A stretch of 64,000 nt of DNA from NCBI RefSeq assembly GCF_000518245.1, contig NZ_KI912403.1, forward strand, positions 186,001 through 250,000, in the 5' to 3' direction. Shown in pieces: positions 1 to 9,158 of the stretch. Position 1 is the stretch's first letter. Each line of letters opens with the position of its first letter. Source of the DNA: Brachyspira alvinipulli ATCC 51933. GTDB lineage: Bacteria > Spirochaetota > Brachyspiria > Brachyspirales > Brachyspiraceae. The position numbers were made by a program, and so were the translations under genes. The notes beneath the pieces are model-generated. The model did not search any database. It was given only the letters and a program-made list of their open reading frames with translations, and had not been told where the DNA came from.

Positions 1-534
1 ATCATAATAAATTTGAAGCCATTTTTTTATCAATTCTATATTACTAGTATTTTTTAATAAAAAGAAACAAGTTGCTGCTAGTTGATGAGTATCTATAATA
101 TTTGTATCATCTAATACATTAAAATAATTGAATAAATCTGATTTAGTCCACATTTTTTCTGGGTAAGATGTTTTAAAACATAATGCCCCTTTCTCTATAA
201 CAATATCTAAATATTCATAAAATATATTAATACTTTCTTTATTAAAATGGCAACCTATATCGGCATAAAATAAAATATCATCATCATCCATAGATTCTAA
301 TATATTTAATATAACAAATGGTTTCCAGCACCAATAACCAAAACCTCTACTAGATGACAATTTAGGACGAAGCAAACTTTCAAATTTTTTATCATAAGGT
401 AGATTATATTCATGATATATAAAAATTTCATCAAAGATATTAAAACTTTCTGCTTGTTTTTTAAATCTAATAGCAGAAGGATACAAATCCAAATTATGGA
501 ATGCACATAAATATACTTTTTTATCTTTATACAT
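1..534 (-). CDS. Glycosyltransferase-like protein, 3' end outside window
   Basis: An open frame of 178 codons starts at ATG 534 and leaves the window without a stop. AGGA lies 6 bases before that ATG; an in-frame stop at 570-568 rules out a long upstream extension. The protein begins MYKDKKVYLCAFHN. It carries a GFGYWCWKP segment followed by an ILFYADIGC segment, which I associate with putative sugar transferases of polysaccharide loci, the acidic pair resembling a DxD-like site. No signal peptide is seen, so it probably acts in the cytoplasm. The family assignment is from memory and moderately sure; donor and acceptor cannot be told. The short open frame at 306-506 is a shadow in another frame. 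Confidence 0.62.
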   Translation of the reverse strand, partial: MYKDKKVYLCAFHNLDLYPSAIRFKKQAESFNIFDEIFIYHEYNLPYDKKFESLLRPKLSSSRGFGYWCWKPFVILNILESMDDDDILFYADIGCHFNKESINIFYEYLDIVIEKGALCFKTSYPEKMWTKSDLFNYFNVLDDTNIIDTHQLAATCFFLLKNTSNIELIKKWLQIYYD

Positions 535-607
535 TGTGCATCCTATAAACATAATAAAAAATAAAATTTAAATTTTTTATTATGATAAAATAAAAATATA
601 TAAAGAT

Positions 608-636
608 ATTATAATGTTTAGTTACTTGACTTGACT
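608..636 (-). promoter_or_regulatory. Possible promoter of the glycosyltransferase gene
   Basis: On the minus strand a perfect TATAAT (608-613) lies 74 bases upstream of ATG 534. The -35 position at 17-base spacing (631-636) falls inside the pentanucleotide repeat and does not match the consensus well. The -10 is clear; the rest is inference. Confidence 0.4.
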
Positions 637-667
637 TGACTTGACTTGACTTGACTTGACTTGACTT
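624..667. repeat. Pentanucleotide tandem repeat (ACTTG), 8 full copies plus 4 bases
   Basis: ACTTG is repeated eight times without error, then a partial ACTT. It is intergenic: an in-frame stop at 570-568 separates it from the glycosyltransferase frame. It covers the expected -35 and upstream region of that gene's putative promoter, so changes in copy number could alter expression. Confidence 0.97.
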
Positions 668-743
668 CAAGTATGTTATCTAAAAACACAATATTTACAA
701 ACATATCTATATTATATAATAAAAAAAATATATTTCAATAAAA

Positions 744-783
744 AATAAAGGCTGTATAAAAAATTATACAACCTTTATTTTTT
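744..783 (-). terminator. Intrinsic terminator after floA
   Basis: A stem of AAATAAAGG-TGTATAA pairing with TTATACA-CCTTTATTT, with small internal mismatches and A/T-rich flanks, lies just past the floA stop. It probably also works on the other strand. Confidence 0.75.
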
Positions 784-801
784 AAAATTATTATTTAAAT
801 A

Positions 802-1815
802 TTATTTTGCAGATGAAGAATTATTATTTTTGCTTGCAGAGTCCATACAGGAAATACTGTAACGCATCTCTGTATCTGCCATAACATTTTTCATATTATA
901 ATAATCTAATACACCGATGTTTCCTTTTTTAAGAGCTTCAGCAATAGCAAGAGGCAATTGAGATTCAGCTTCTACAACTTTAGCTTTCATCTCTTCTACC
1001 ATAGCACGCATTTCCTGTTCGCGTGCAATAGCCATAACTCTTCTCTCTTCGGCTTTAGCCTGAGCAATCTTTTTATCAGCTTCAGCTTGGTCAATCTGTA
1101 AGAAAGCACCAATATTGCTTCCAACATCAACATCAGCAATATCTATAGAAAGTATTTCAAAAGCTGTACCTGAGTCTAAACCTTTAGCAAGCACAACCTG
1201 AGATATTCTGTCTGGATTTTCTAAAACTTCTTTATGAGAAGCAGAACTACCTATTGTAGTAACTATACCCTCTCCTACTCTGGCAATAATAGTTTCTTCT
1301 CCGGCACCTCCTACAAGTCTGTTAATATTAGTTCTTACAGTAACTCTTGCAGTAGCTTTAACTTGTATACCATCTTTAGCAACAGCAGCAATTAACGGAG
1401 TGGCTATTACCCTAGGAGAAACAGAAGTTCTTATAGCGTCAACTAAATCTCTTCCAGCTAAATCAATAGCAGCAGCACGCTCAAAACTTAAATCTAATGA
1501 AGCCTTATCAGCAGCAATTAAAGCATCAGCAACTGCAGTAGGATTTCCTCCAGCTAAATAATGCGCCTCAAGTTCATTGCTTCCTATTTTTAAACCTGCT
1601 TTCCATAATTTAATTTGATTCAAAACTATAAGTGATGGATTAACTCTTCTTAAACGCATTGTAAGAAGTGTTATCATATTAATTCTTACGCCAGAAAATA
1701 AAGCTGTAACCCAAAGACCTATAGGGAAAAAACGTAAGAAAATAAGTAAAAATACAAGTATTATAACTATACCAACAAACATTGGTATAATAGGCATATA
1801 ACCGAAGTCAAGCAT
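802..1815 (-). CDS. floA: Flotillin-like protein FloA
   Basis: This is a 337-residue protein, close to the roughly 330 residues usual for bacterial FloA. An N-terminal hydrophobic segment (about residues 7-40) is followed by an SPFH domain and a long Ala/Glu/Lys-rich helical stretch (about 240-300) typical of the flotillin coiled coil. FloA scaffolds membrane microdomains and helps membrane-protein oligomerisation. The start follows AAAGGAG at 5 bases. The gene lies 29 bases after pyrH and is probably cotranscribed with it, ending at the terminator at 744-783. The call rests on overall sequence character and length, and I am confident of it. Confidence 0.93.
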   Translation of the reverse strand: MLDFGYMPIIPMFVGIVIILVFLLIFLRFFPIGLWVTALFSGVRINMITLLTMRLRRVNPSLIVLNQIKLWKAGLKIGSNELEAHYLAGGNPTAVADALIAADKASLDLSFERAAAIDLAGRDLVDAIRTSVSPRVIATPLIAAVAKDGIQVKATARVTVRTNINRLVGGAGEETIIARVGEGIVTTIGSSASHKEVLENPDRISQVVLAKGLDSGTAFEILSIDIADVDVGSNIGAFLQIDQAEADKKIAQAKAEERRVMAIAREQEMRAMVEEMKAKVVEAESQLPLAIAEALKKGNIGVLDYYNMKNVMADTEMRYSISCMDSASKNNNSSSAK

Positions 1816-1844
1816 AAACTCTCCTTTAAAATAAACTTTATATA

Positions 1845-2549
1845 TTAATTATGAACATAAGTTCCTATAACTTCTCCAGTAATAGCTTTTGTAATATTAC
1901 CCATTTTATTCATATTAAATACTCTTATAGGCATATTATTATCATTAGCCATAGCAAAAGCTGTCATATCCATTACACGTAAATTCTGATTAATAGCTTC
2001 TTTAAATGTAATATCATCATACATTTTAGCATCTTTATTAGTTTTAGGATCTTTATCATATACACCATCAACATTAGTTCCTTTCAATACAATAGATGCT
2101 CCTATTTCTAATGCTCTTAATATTGCTGTACTGTCAGTCGTAAAATATGGATTGGATGTTCCGCCAGCTATAACTAAAACATTATCACGTTCCAATATAC
2201 GAATAGCTTTATCTCTTTCAAAACCTTCTATCATACCTTCTATATTAAAAGCAGAAAGTATTTGAGTAGGTATTCCGGCAGCCATAAATCTATCTTTTAA
2301 AGCTATAGCATTCATTATTGTAGCAAGCATTCCCATAGAATCGGCTGTAGCTCTAACCATTCCTGTTTTATCCGAAAGCTGCATACCTCTAAAAATATTA
2401 CCTCCGCCTACCACAACAGCTATTTGAGTATCATTACAGGCTTCTTTCATTTCTAATGCTATTCTATCAACAACATTATTATCTATACCATAATTTTTCT
2501 GACCAAGTAAAGCCTCTCCTGATATCTTAAGCAAGACTGTTTTTTTCAT
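1845..2549 (-). CDS. pyrH: UMP kinase
   Basis: This amino-acid-kinase-family enzyme phosphorylates UMP to UDP in pyrimidine nucleotide synthesis. The KISGEALLG segment near the N-terminus and GGGNIFRG near residue 50 form the phosphate-binding part; a [12 protein letters not shown] region lies in the C-terminal half. I chose ATG 2549 (234 residues) because AGAGG sits 9 bases upstream. The in-frame TTG three codons earlier directly abuts that Shine-Dalgarno sequence and is unlikely. floA follows 29 bases downstream. A promoter with a dyad lies upstream at 2572-2618. Confidence 0.95.
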   Translation of the reverse strand: MKKTVLLKISGEALLGQKNYGIDNNVVDRIALEMKEACNDTQIAVVVGGGNIFRGMQLSDKTGMVRATADSMGMLATIMNAIALKDRFMAAGIPTQILSAFNIEGMIEGFERDKAIRILERDNVLVIAGGTSNPYFTTDSTAILRALEIGASIVLKGTNVDGVYDKDPKTNKDAKMYDDITFKEAINQNLRVMDMTAFAMANDNNMPIRVFNMNKMGNITKAITGEVIGTYVHN

Positions 2550-2571
2550 ATGTTGCAACCTCTTAATTATT

Positions 2572-2618
2572 TATGAAATAAATTTCATATATTATACTAT
2601 TTTTTTTCATATTATCAA
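2572..2618 (-). promoter_or_regulatory. pyrH-floA promoter with dyad at the predicted start site
   Basis: On minus, TTGATA (2613-2618) and TATAAT (2591-2596) are 16 bases apart. Immediately downstream, at the expected transcription start, TATGAAAT and ATTTCATA (2572-2589) form a perfect 8-base inverted repeat around AA, resembling an operator. No regulator is identified. Confidence 0.6.
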
Positions 2619-2621
2619 GAA

Positions 2622-3101
2622 TTATAAAAATTTTTTCAATGCTTCATTAGTAAGTCTATATACTCTTGCATCCTTTACCATTTCAGCACCGGTGGATAAA
2701 TAAAACTCTATACTAGATTTATTCCAATCCAAACACCACCATTCAAATCTGCCGCAGTTACGTTCTAAAGCTATACCAGCAACTTTTTCAAATAATTTTT
2801 TTCCGTAACCTAAACCTCTGTATTTTTCATTAACATATAAATCATCTAAAAATAAACCATGCCTTCCTACAAAAGTAGAAAAAGTCTCAAAAAATACAGC
2901 ATGCCCAACAGGAATATCATCTTCAAAAGCAATTATAACCTCAGCTTTCTTTTTATCAAAAATATTTTCTTTTAAACTTTCTTCTGTAAGATTAAGCTCA
3001 TGCTCCAAACTCTCATAAGCAGCAAGCTCTTTTATAAATCTTAATATAGTAGGTATATCTTTTTCTTCAGCATATCTTATTGTGAATTTCTTATCATTCA
3101 T
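2622..3101 (-). CDS. GNAT acetyltransferase, SSAT-like (copy 2)
   Basis: This N-acetyltransferase of about 159 residues resembles diamine/spermidine acetyltransferases: IRYAEEKD start, an FSTFVGR-GLFLDDLYV core, the acetyl-CoA loop YRGLGYGKKL, and a C-terminal CLDWNKSSIEFY. The expected activity is acetyl transfer from acetyl-CoA to a small polyamine or amine; the substrate is inferred from the family. The internal ATG at 3101 aligns with the start of the neighbouring paralogue and has GGGG upstream. It is a tandem duplicate of the gene at 3120-3608. Confidence 0.8.
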   Translation of the reverse strand: MNDKKFTIRYAEEKDIPTILRFIKELAAYESLEHELNLTEESLKENIFDKKKAEVIIAFEDDIPVGHAVFFETFSTFVGRHGLFLDDLYVNEKYRGLGYGKKLFEKVAGIALERNCGRFEWWCLDWNKSSIEFYLSTGAEMVKDARVYRLTNEALKKFL

Positions 3102-3119
3102 AAATAACAACCCCATAAA

Positions 3120-3608
3120 TTATTCAGCAGCAAATTTTTTCAAATTATCATGGCTTAATCTGTATGTAGTCCACTCATCCATAGCGGAAGCATTTAATGA
3201 TAAATAAAAATCAATGCTTGGTTTATTCCAATCCAAACATTGCCAATCAAGTCTTTCGCATCCTCTTTCAACTGCAATTTTGGCTAATTCCTTTAATAAA
3301 GATTTACCATATCCCAAACCTCTGTAATTGGGACTTATATATAAATCTTCCAAATATATACCAGCTTTACCCAAAAAAGTTGAAAAATTATGAAAGAATA
3401 AAGCATATCCTATTTCAGCATCATCTTCTAAAGCTATTAAAACTTCTGCTTTTTCCTTTTCAAATATCCATTCTTTTAATATATCTTCAGTTGCTGTAAC
3501 CTCATGTTCTAATTTCTCATAAGCAGCAAGCTCTTTTATAAATCTTAATATAGTAGGTATATCTTTTAATTCAGCAAATCTAATACTAAATTTTTTATCT
3601 TTACTCAT
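3120..3608 (-). CDS. GNAT acetyltransferase, SSAT-like (copy 1)
   Basis: This is a 162-residue GNAT protein with the same layout as its downstream neighbour: IRFAELKD, then FSTFLGKAGIYLEDLYI, the acetyl-CoA loop YRGLGYGKSL, then CLDWNKPSIDFY and WTTYRL. These are the hallmarks of spermidine/spermine-type acetyltransferases. It lies 26 bases after the lipoprotein gene at 3635 and is followed directly by its duplicate, so all three may share a transcript. The exact substrate is unknown. Confidence 0.82.
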   Translation of the reverse strand: MSKDKKFSIRFAELKDIPTILRFIKELAAYEKLEHEVTATEDILKEWIFEKEKAEVLIALEDDAEIGYALFFHNFSTFLGKAGIYLEDLYISPNYRGLGYGKSLLKELAKIAVERGCERLDWQCLDWNKPSIDFYLSLNASAMDEWTTYRLSHDNLKKFAAE

Positions 3609-3634
3609 ATTTAATTATCCTATTATTTTATTAT

Positions 3635-5110
3635 TTACTTTTCAATCAGCCATTCATTACCATATTTTTTAACCTCTAAAATTACAGACTCTCCTGCCTC
3701 ATTGCTTATGCATAAAGAATCTCCTTCATCGCCATAATTTACTACATTTTTAAGAGTAATTTCATTAGTTATAATATTAAGATAATAATCCATTTCCTGA
3801 GTAGCTAAAAACCAGTCATAATCCATCCCCTCAACAGCTCCGTCATTTTGTTTATTTTCTTCCAAATTATTTTTTATTTCTTCAAAATTATTTTCTAAAT
3901 TTTTAATATAATTGTCAGAAAAATATCCCGAATTTTGAAATTTAGATATATAGAGATATACATTCTCCATATTAATCTCATAATATCCGCCACCCTCAAA
4001 ATCAAAATCTACAATTTTATTAAAAATATCACTTAATTCACTGTAATTTTCAGCATACCATCTGCAAGCATTATAATATGCTTTTTCTTTAGTGCTTTTA
4101 TCATTAGCATCTACAGAACCTGACATTCCATCAGATTTTTTATATATACCAGTAAAACCATAGCTTCCATTAGGCTCTGTTACCATAATAGTATCAATAT
4201 TTATAGGCTGAATAGATATAATATAACCTCCATCCATTCCTACTGTCTCTTCATAATCTAAAGTATGAGCACCTATACCGCATTCAGGTTCAACATATTG
4301 ATTTTCTTCTAATACCATTTTACTAACATCTGTACTTTGAATATTAGTTACTGTTTGTCCGTTTTCATCTGTAGTTATGCTAATAGCATACAAGTAAAAA
4401 GTTTCATCATTATTTTTCTTTAATTCTATAGAAGCATTATAAGCATTTGTATATACATTATTAAAATTATAATTATTGATATTGCCTACTTCTTCCGGTC
4501 TATAATCTGATTCTGATATTAATATGCCTTCCTGTCTTTCATTATATTTCTGAAAAGTTACATCTGCTTTATTCTCATAAGGGAAATTATCAAAGTTAGG
4601 ATTTTCTTTTACTTCTTTATAATAGTAATTAGAATAATAATTTTCTTTTTCCCATTTAGTAATTATAGTTTCATTAGGGTCGCTTTCATAACCTTGATAA
4701 TTATCTTCATAAAGAATTCCATTTTTTACAGAAAAGCCTTTATAATTTGTAGCAATATTACTTGGTCCTTCTTCGTACTTATCTTGTATATTATAAAGTT
4801 CATAATAATAAGCATTAGTTCCGTCTTTTGAGGATTCAAATATATAATTTTTATCCTCTCTATAACTTCCGGAATCATATACATATTCTATATCGCCGTT
4901 ATCTTTGAAAGTATATTTAGCCATACCGCTTATAATTATTTTATTCTTTACCTTTTCTACAAATGCTGCATCCTCCTGCGATAATATTTTTGCTGCTGAT
5001 ATAGTTTCATTTGACTGCACCGAAGCATCATTAGTTTGAGTATCTGTTTTATTACCGCATTGAATTATAATCAAAGACATTATTGTGATAAATAGGAATA
5101 TTTTTTTCAT
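3635..5110 (-). CDS. Lipoprotein, long paralogue (491 aa)
   Basis: An N-terminal signal peptide with a lipobox ending in IIQC-GNKT marks a lipid-anchored envelope protein. A Ser/Asn/Thr-rich linker is followed by an aromatic-rich region with many Tyr and Asn residues, suggesting an extracytoplasmic beta-rich fold. The first 330 or so residues closely match the next gene upstream (5268-6251). The last 160 or so residues are present only here and include Cys near the C-terminus. I recognise no family, so function is unknown. The start follows GAGGA. Confidence 0.85.
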   Translation of the reverse strand: MKKIFLFITIMSLIIIQCGNKTDTQTNDASVQSNETISAAKILSQEDAAFVEKVKNKIIISGMAKYTFKDNGDIEYVYDSGSYREDKNYIFESSKDGTNAYYYELYNIQDKYEEGPSNIATNYKGFSVKNGILYEDNYQGYESDPNETIITKWEKENYYSNYYYKEVKENPNFDNFPYENKADVTFQKYNERQEGILISESDYRPEEVGNINNYNFNNVYTNAYNASIELKKNNDETFYLYAISITTDENGQTVTNIQSTDVSKMVLEENQYVEPECGIGAHTLDYEETVGMDGGYIISIQPINIDTIMVTEPNGSYGFTGIYKKSDGMSGSVDANDKSTKEKAYYNACRWYAENYSELSDIFNKIVDFDFEGGGYYEINMENVYLYISKFQNSGYFSDNYIKNLENNFEEIKNNLEENKQNDGAVEGMDYDWFLATQEMDYYLNIITNEITLKNVVNYGDEGDSLCISNEAGESVILEVKKYGNEWLIEK

Positions 5111-5213
5111 AAACTATCCTCTAAGAATTGATACCGTAAGTATACTATATAGATATATTTATTTCAATAAAAACATTATTATCCTGCATCTATAGAATAT
5201 ACAAAAATAAAAA

Positions 5214-5243
5214 GGCTTTACCAATATAATAATTGATAAAGCC
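5214..5243 (-). terminator. Intrinsic terminator after the short lipoprotein gene
   Basis: GGCTTTAxCAAT (5214-5225) pairs with ATTGATAAAGCC (5232-5243) with one mismatch and a 6-base loop. A T-rich tract follows on the minus strand. It separates the two lipoprotein paralogues. Confidence 0.85.
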
Positions 5244-5267
5244 ATTAAATTTCAAACTAAATAAAAA

Positions 5268-6251
5268 TTAATTAGACTGCTTTTTAAAAACTCCGCTGAA
5301 TCCATAGCTTCCATTATTTTCAACTAAAACTAAAGCATCAGAACTTATAGGAGTTATATCTATAAAATATGTACCATCCGCACCAGAAACTTCTCCATAC
5401 TCCATAGAATTGTCAAATATTTCACAATAAGGTTCAACATACTGATTTTCTTCTAATACCATTTTACTAACATCTGTACTTTGAATATTAGTTACTGTTT
5501 GTCCGTTTTCATCTGTAGTTATGTTAATAGCATAGAAATAGAATGTTCCGTCATCATTTTTCTTTAACTCAATAGATGCATTATAACCATTTGTGTATAC
5601 ATTATCAAAATTATATTCATTAATATCACCTACTTCATCAAGTTTATAATCTGATTTTGATATTAACAAACCTCTTGCTATTCTATTGTATTTATCAAAA
5701 GTTACATCAGCTTTATTCTCATAAGGGAAATTATCGAAGTTAGGATTTTCTTTTACTTGTCTGTAATAGTAATTAGAATAATAATTTTCTTTTTCCCATT
5801 TAACCATTATAGTTTCAATGGGATCGCCTTCATAACCTTGATAATTATCTTCATAAAGAATTCCATTTATTATTGAAAAGCCTTTATAATTTGTAGCAAT
5901 ATTACTTGGTCCTTTTTCGTACTTATCTTGTATATTATAAGTTTCATAATAATAAGCATTACTTCCGTCTTTTGAAGATTCAAATGTTAAAAGAGAACCA
6001 GACATATATTCTAAATCTCCATTCTCTCTGAAAGTATATTGAGAATCTCCATCTATTACTATTTTATTTTTTACATTCTCTAAAAATGCTGTATCTGCCT
6101 GTGATAATATTTTTGTTGCTGGTATAGTGTCATTTGACTGTACTGCCTCATTTGTATTAACATCATTAGAAGCTGTTTGACTATCTGTTTTATTACCGCA
6201 TTGAATTATAGCTAAAGACATAATTGTGATTAATAAGAATATTTTTTTCAT
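5268..6251 (-). CDS. Lipoprotein, short paralogue (327 aa)
   Basis: This is a lipoprotein with signal peptide and lipobox IIQC-GNKT, nearly identical at the N-terminus to the adjacent 491-residue paralogue but lacking its C-terminal 160-residue extension. It ends shortly after a conserved GSYGFSGVFKK segment, at the equivalent GSYGFTGIYKK of the longer copy. Parts of the two genes are almost identical at DNA level (5430-5534 and 4286-4390), pointing to recent duplication or gene conversion. It has its own terminator (5214-5243), so it is a separate transcription unit. Function is unknown; envelope location is inferred from the lipobox. Confidence 0.85.
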   Translation of the reverse strand: MKKIFLLITIMSLAIIQCGNKTDSQTASNDVNTNEAVQSNDTIPATKILSQADTAFLENVKNKIVIDGDSQYTFRENGDLEYMSGSLLTFESSKDGSNAYYYETYNIQDKYEKGPSNIATNYKGFSIINGILYEDNYQGYEGDPIETIMVKWEKENYYSNYYYRQVKENPNFDNFPYENKADVTFDKYNRIARGLLISKSDYKLDEVGDINEYNFDNVYTNGYNASIELKKNDDGTFYFYAINITTDENGQTVTNIQSTDVSKMVLEENQYVEPYCEIFDNSMEYGEVSGADGTYFIDITPISSDALVLVENNGSYGFSGVFKKQSN

Positions 6252-6339
6252 AAGAAAATCCTTTATAGAATATTAATCACAATATACCATAAAGCCGTAT
6301 TTATTTCAATAAAAAGATGTTAAAATAAAAATAGAAAAA

Positions 6340-8115
6340 TTAATTTAATAATCTTGCAACTAAAAGAGTAATATCATCAAACTGAGGCATTTTATCTCTA
6401 AAAGATATTGTTTCTTCTACAATATCATTTACAAGCTCTTTTGCATTATCATAATCATTTTTTAAGATAGCTTTAAGTCTTTCTTCTCCGTATTCTTCAC
6501 CATCTTTATTAAAAGTTTCTGTTATACCATCGGTAAATAAAACTATTGTATCCGATTTGGAATAAGAAATTTGTTTATTCTGATATGTTGCATTCTCAAT
6601 AAAACCTAAAGGCTTACCATGAGTATGCATTTCATGTATGGAGTCTAAAGAACTAATATCATACTTTTTAATTAAAAATTGAGGTAAATGTCCTGCATTA
6701 GAATATGTAATTGTTTTATTTTCTGTATCAACAACAATCAAGAAACATGTAACAAACATGCCATTATTAGAATCTGCATATATATGTTTATTTGTACTTT
6801 CAAGTATCTTTGCAGGATCATCCATTTCAGAAAAATATACTCTTAATATAGAACGAGTCATAGTCATAAAGAATCCTGCCCCTAATCCTTTGCCTGATAC
6901 ATCAGCAATTACAAGACCATATTTAGTATCATTAATCTTCACATAATCATAAAAATCTCCGCCTACATTTTTACTTGGTATGCTGACAGCAGCCACATCA
7001 AATAAATCTTTATTAGGAAATTCTTTTGGAAGTACACTCTTTTGAAGCTGTTCCGTAAAATTAATTTCTTCTGTTAGAGATTCTTTTATTTTTGACTCTT
7101 CAGATAAAAGTATATGCATATAATTTTCACCAATCTGCTGAGCAAGCATTTCTAAAAGTGATAAATTACTTAGATTGAATGCTTTATTGATATTTCTCTC
7201 TGTAGCAGAAAGGAAACCAATTATCTCATCTTTTGCTATTATTGGTGCTACTATAAAGCTATTTCTAGTATATCTTAAACTTTTATTAGGTTTGAATCTG
7301 GAATCTTTATCTACATTTATAGAATATACCGGCTTTCCTGTACGGAGAACTTCAGCAAGAACATTGTCTTCAACAGTTACAACACCATATTTAATAACAT
7401 CCTCATCAATACCAATTCCTGCTTTAAATTTAAATACACCATTCTCTTTTATAATTACAGATACTCTATGTGCTTCAAATGCTTCACATACTATACTAAT
7501 ATTATCATTAAGTATTTCATCTATAGTTTCGCATTTATTAATAGATATAGACATTTGATATAAAGCACCAACCTCATAAGCCCTTGATTGAGATTTGTCA
7601 TATACCATCTTATTAACTAAAGCTAATGATACAATATTAGCAAATAATGACATTACAACTGTATCTTGTTCTATAAACTTTCCATTTTTTTTATTTATTA
7701 AAAATAATGAACCTATATTCTTTTTTCTTACTTTTAAAGGTACAAATAAAATATTTTTTAATTCATCTCCTAAAATTTCTTTCATAGGAGTAAAAGCAGA
7801 ATCCTCCTGAGGATCATTTGAATAAAGTGAACAAGATGTAGTATAAGCTCTTACTGATAAAGGTTTTTCACTATCTATAATATGTCCAAAAAATTTACTG
7901 CCTAATGGACCTATAGACATTTCATAATTTATATTAAATAATTCCTGATCTACTAAATAAAGTAAAATAGAATCTGTATACATTATTCTTTTTATTTCAG
8001 ATACAATAGCCACCAAAGTTTCATCATGATCATTGCTGGCATTCATTCTCTTTATAATAGAAGAAAAAACCTCAAGCTGCTTTTCAGGATTATCGACTAT
8101 ATCATAAATATCCAC
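6340..8115 (-). CDS. GAF-GAF-SpoIIE (PP2C-type) serine phosphatase
   Basis: This 591-residue protein appears to have two GAF-like sensor domains (about residues 15-170 and 185-335), a short helical linker, and a C-terminal SpoIIE/RsbU-type phosphatase (about 380-590). The phosphatase shows the metal-site segments VGGDFYDY and VIADVSGKG, and later SNAGHLP and FTDGITE. The family usually dephosphorylates anti-sigma-factor antagonists. No such partner is encoded nearby, so the target is unknown. The start is GTG with AGAGGT at 5 bases. A near-consensus promoter lies at 8153-8181. Confidence 0.9.
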   Translation of the reverse strand: MDIYDIVDNPEKQLEVFSSIIKRMNASNDHDETLVAIVSEIKRIMYTDSILLYLVDQELFNINYEMSIGPLGSKFFGHIIDSEKPLSVRAYTTSCSLYSNDPQEDSAFTPMKEILGDELKNILFVPLKVRKKNIGSLFLINKKNGKFIEQDTVVMSLFANIVSLALVNKMVYDKSQSRAYEVGALYQMSISINKCETIDEILNDNISIVCEAFEAHRVSVIIKENGVFKFKAGIGIDEDVIKYGVVTVEDNVLAEVLRTGKPVYSINVDKDSRFKPNKSLRYTRNSFIVAPIIAKDEIIGFLSATERNINKAFNLSNLSLLEMLAQQIGENYMHILLSEESKIKESLTEEINFTEQLQKSVLPKEFPNKDLFDVAAVSIPSKNVGGDFYDYVKINDTKYGLVIADVSGKGLGAGFFMTMTRSILRVYFSEMDDPAKILESTNKHIYADSNNGMFVTCFLIVVDTENKTITYSNAGHLPQFLIKKYDISSLDSIHEMHTHGKPLGFIENATYQNKQISYSKSDTIVLFTDGITETFNKDGEEYGEERLKAILKNDYDNAKELVNDIVEETISFRDKMPQFDDITLLVARLLN

Positions 8116-8152
8116 TTAATACCTCTAATTTTAATAAGAATCCTATTATATC

Positions 8153-8181
8153 ATTATATCATAGGGCATTTTTATAGTCAA
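8153..8181 (-). promoter_or_regulatory. Promoter of the GAF-SpoIIE phosphatase gene
   Basis: On minus, TTGACT (8176-8181), a 17-base spacer and TATAAT (8153-8158), preceded by TGA so that the extended -10 motif TGNTATAAT is present. The start codon lies about 38 bases downstream. Confidence 0.8.
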
Positions 8182-8223
8182 CATATATTTTTGATAGGCA
8201 GAATATATTAATATATAGAAAAA

Positions 8224-9153
8224 CTAAATACCATAAAATGATTTTATACAATCAGCTGTAATATCTATATCATTAGGTGTAATTCTTTTATGTTCTTCAC
8301 GCCTGAACCATGTAAGCTGTCTTTTAGCAAAATTTCTAGTACGTTTTTTGATAAGTTCAATAGTTTCTTCTAAATTTAAATAATCATTAACAATATAATC
8401 ATAACATTCTTTATAACCTATAGCCTGCATAGCTGTATTAGAATTATTAACTCCCATATCAATAATTCTCTTCACTTCATCAAGCAAACCTTTTTCAAAC
8501 ATCAAATCAACTCTCTTATTGATGTTATCATAAAGAATTTCTCTTTCAATATCTATAATGCAGCTTAAATACTCTAAATCAACAATAGGTTTTCTAGTTT
8601 TTCTAAGATCCGAAAACTTTTTACCTGTATTATAATACACCTCTAAAGCTCTTACAACACGTCTGCTGTTAAATCTGTCTATATTTTCTGCTGCTTCTTT
8701 GTCTATATCTAATAGTTCTAAATACAAACTTTCTAATCCGTATTTATCTATTCTATTATAAAGCTCTTTTCTTATATTTTGAGAACTCTCTTTATTATCA
8801 TTTTCTTCTTCAAATATACCATATTTAATGGCATCTATATAAAATCCTGTACCGCCTACTCCAAATATTATTTTATTATCATCTATATTAGATATTACAT
8901 CTTTAAATATATCAAGATAATCCTTTATATTAAAATTAACAGTAGGTTCAAGGATATCAACCATTTTATAATCATATTTGTTTATTTCTTCTACCGATGG
9001 CTTGGCAGAGCCTATATCCATATATTTATAGACCTGTATTGAGTCTATAGAGATTATGGAGGCATTATTATTGAAATATTTATCTATTAAGTTATGTACA
9101 AAACCGCTTTTACCGGAGGCTGTAGCTCCGGATATAAATACAATTTTCTTCAC
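8224..9153 (-). CDS. miaA: tRNA dimethylallyltransferase
   Basis: This enzyme transfers a dimethylallyl group to N6 of A37 in tRNAs reading UNN codons. The 309-residue protein has the P-loop GATASGKS at residues 9-16, then SIDSIQVYKYMDIGSAKP, the GGTGFYIDA segment, and a C-terminal KRQLTWFRRE motif, all typical of MiaA. It is the last gene of gmk-rpoZ-miaA, starting 5 bases after rpoZ. Confidence 0.96.
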   Translation of the reverse strand: MKKIVFISGATASGKSGFVHNLIDKYFNNNASIISIDSIQVYKYMDIGSAKPSVEEINKYDYKMVDILEPTVNFNIKDYLDIFKDVISNIDDNKIIFGVGGTGFYIDAIKYGIFEEENDNKESSQNIRKELYNRIDKYGLESLYLELLDIDKEAAENIDRFNSRRVVRALEVYYNTGKKFSDLRKTRKPIVDLEYLSCIIDIEREILYDNINKRVDLMFEKGLLDEVKRIIDMGVNNSNTAMQAIGYKECYDYIVNDYLNLEETIELIKKRTRNFAKRQLTWFRREEHKRITPNDIDITADCIKSFYGI

Positions 9154-9158
9154 TTTAT

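Noticed and set aside
571-667. ACTTG repeat as coding phase variation of the glycosyltransferase
   Set aside because: An in-frame stop at 570-568 separates the repeat from the gene, so only an effect on transcription is possible.
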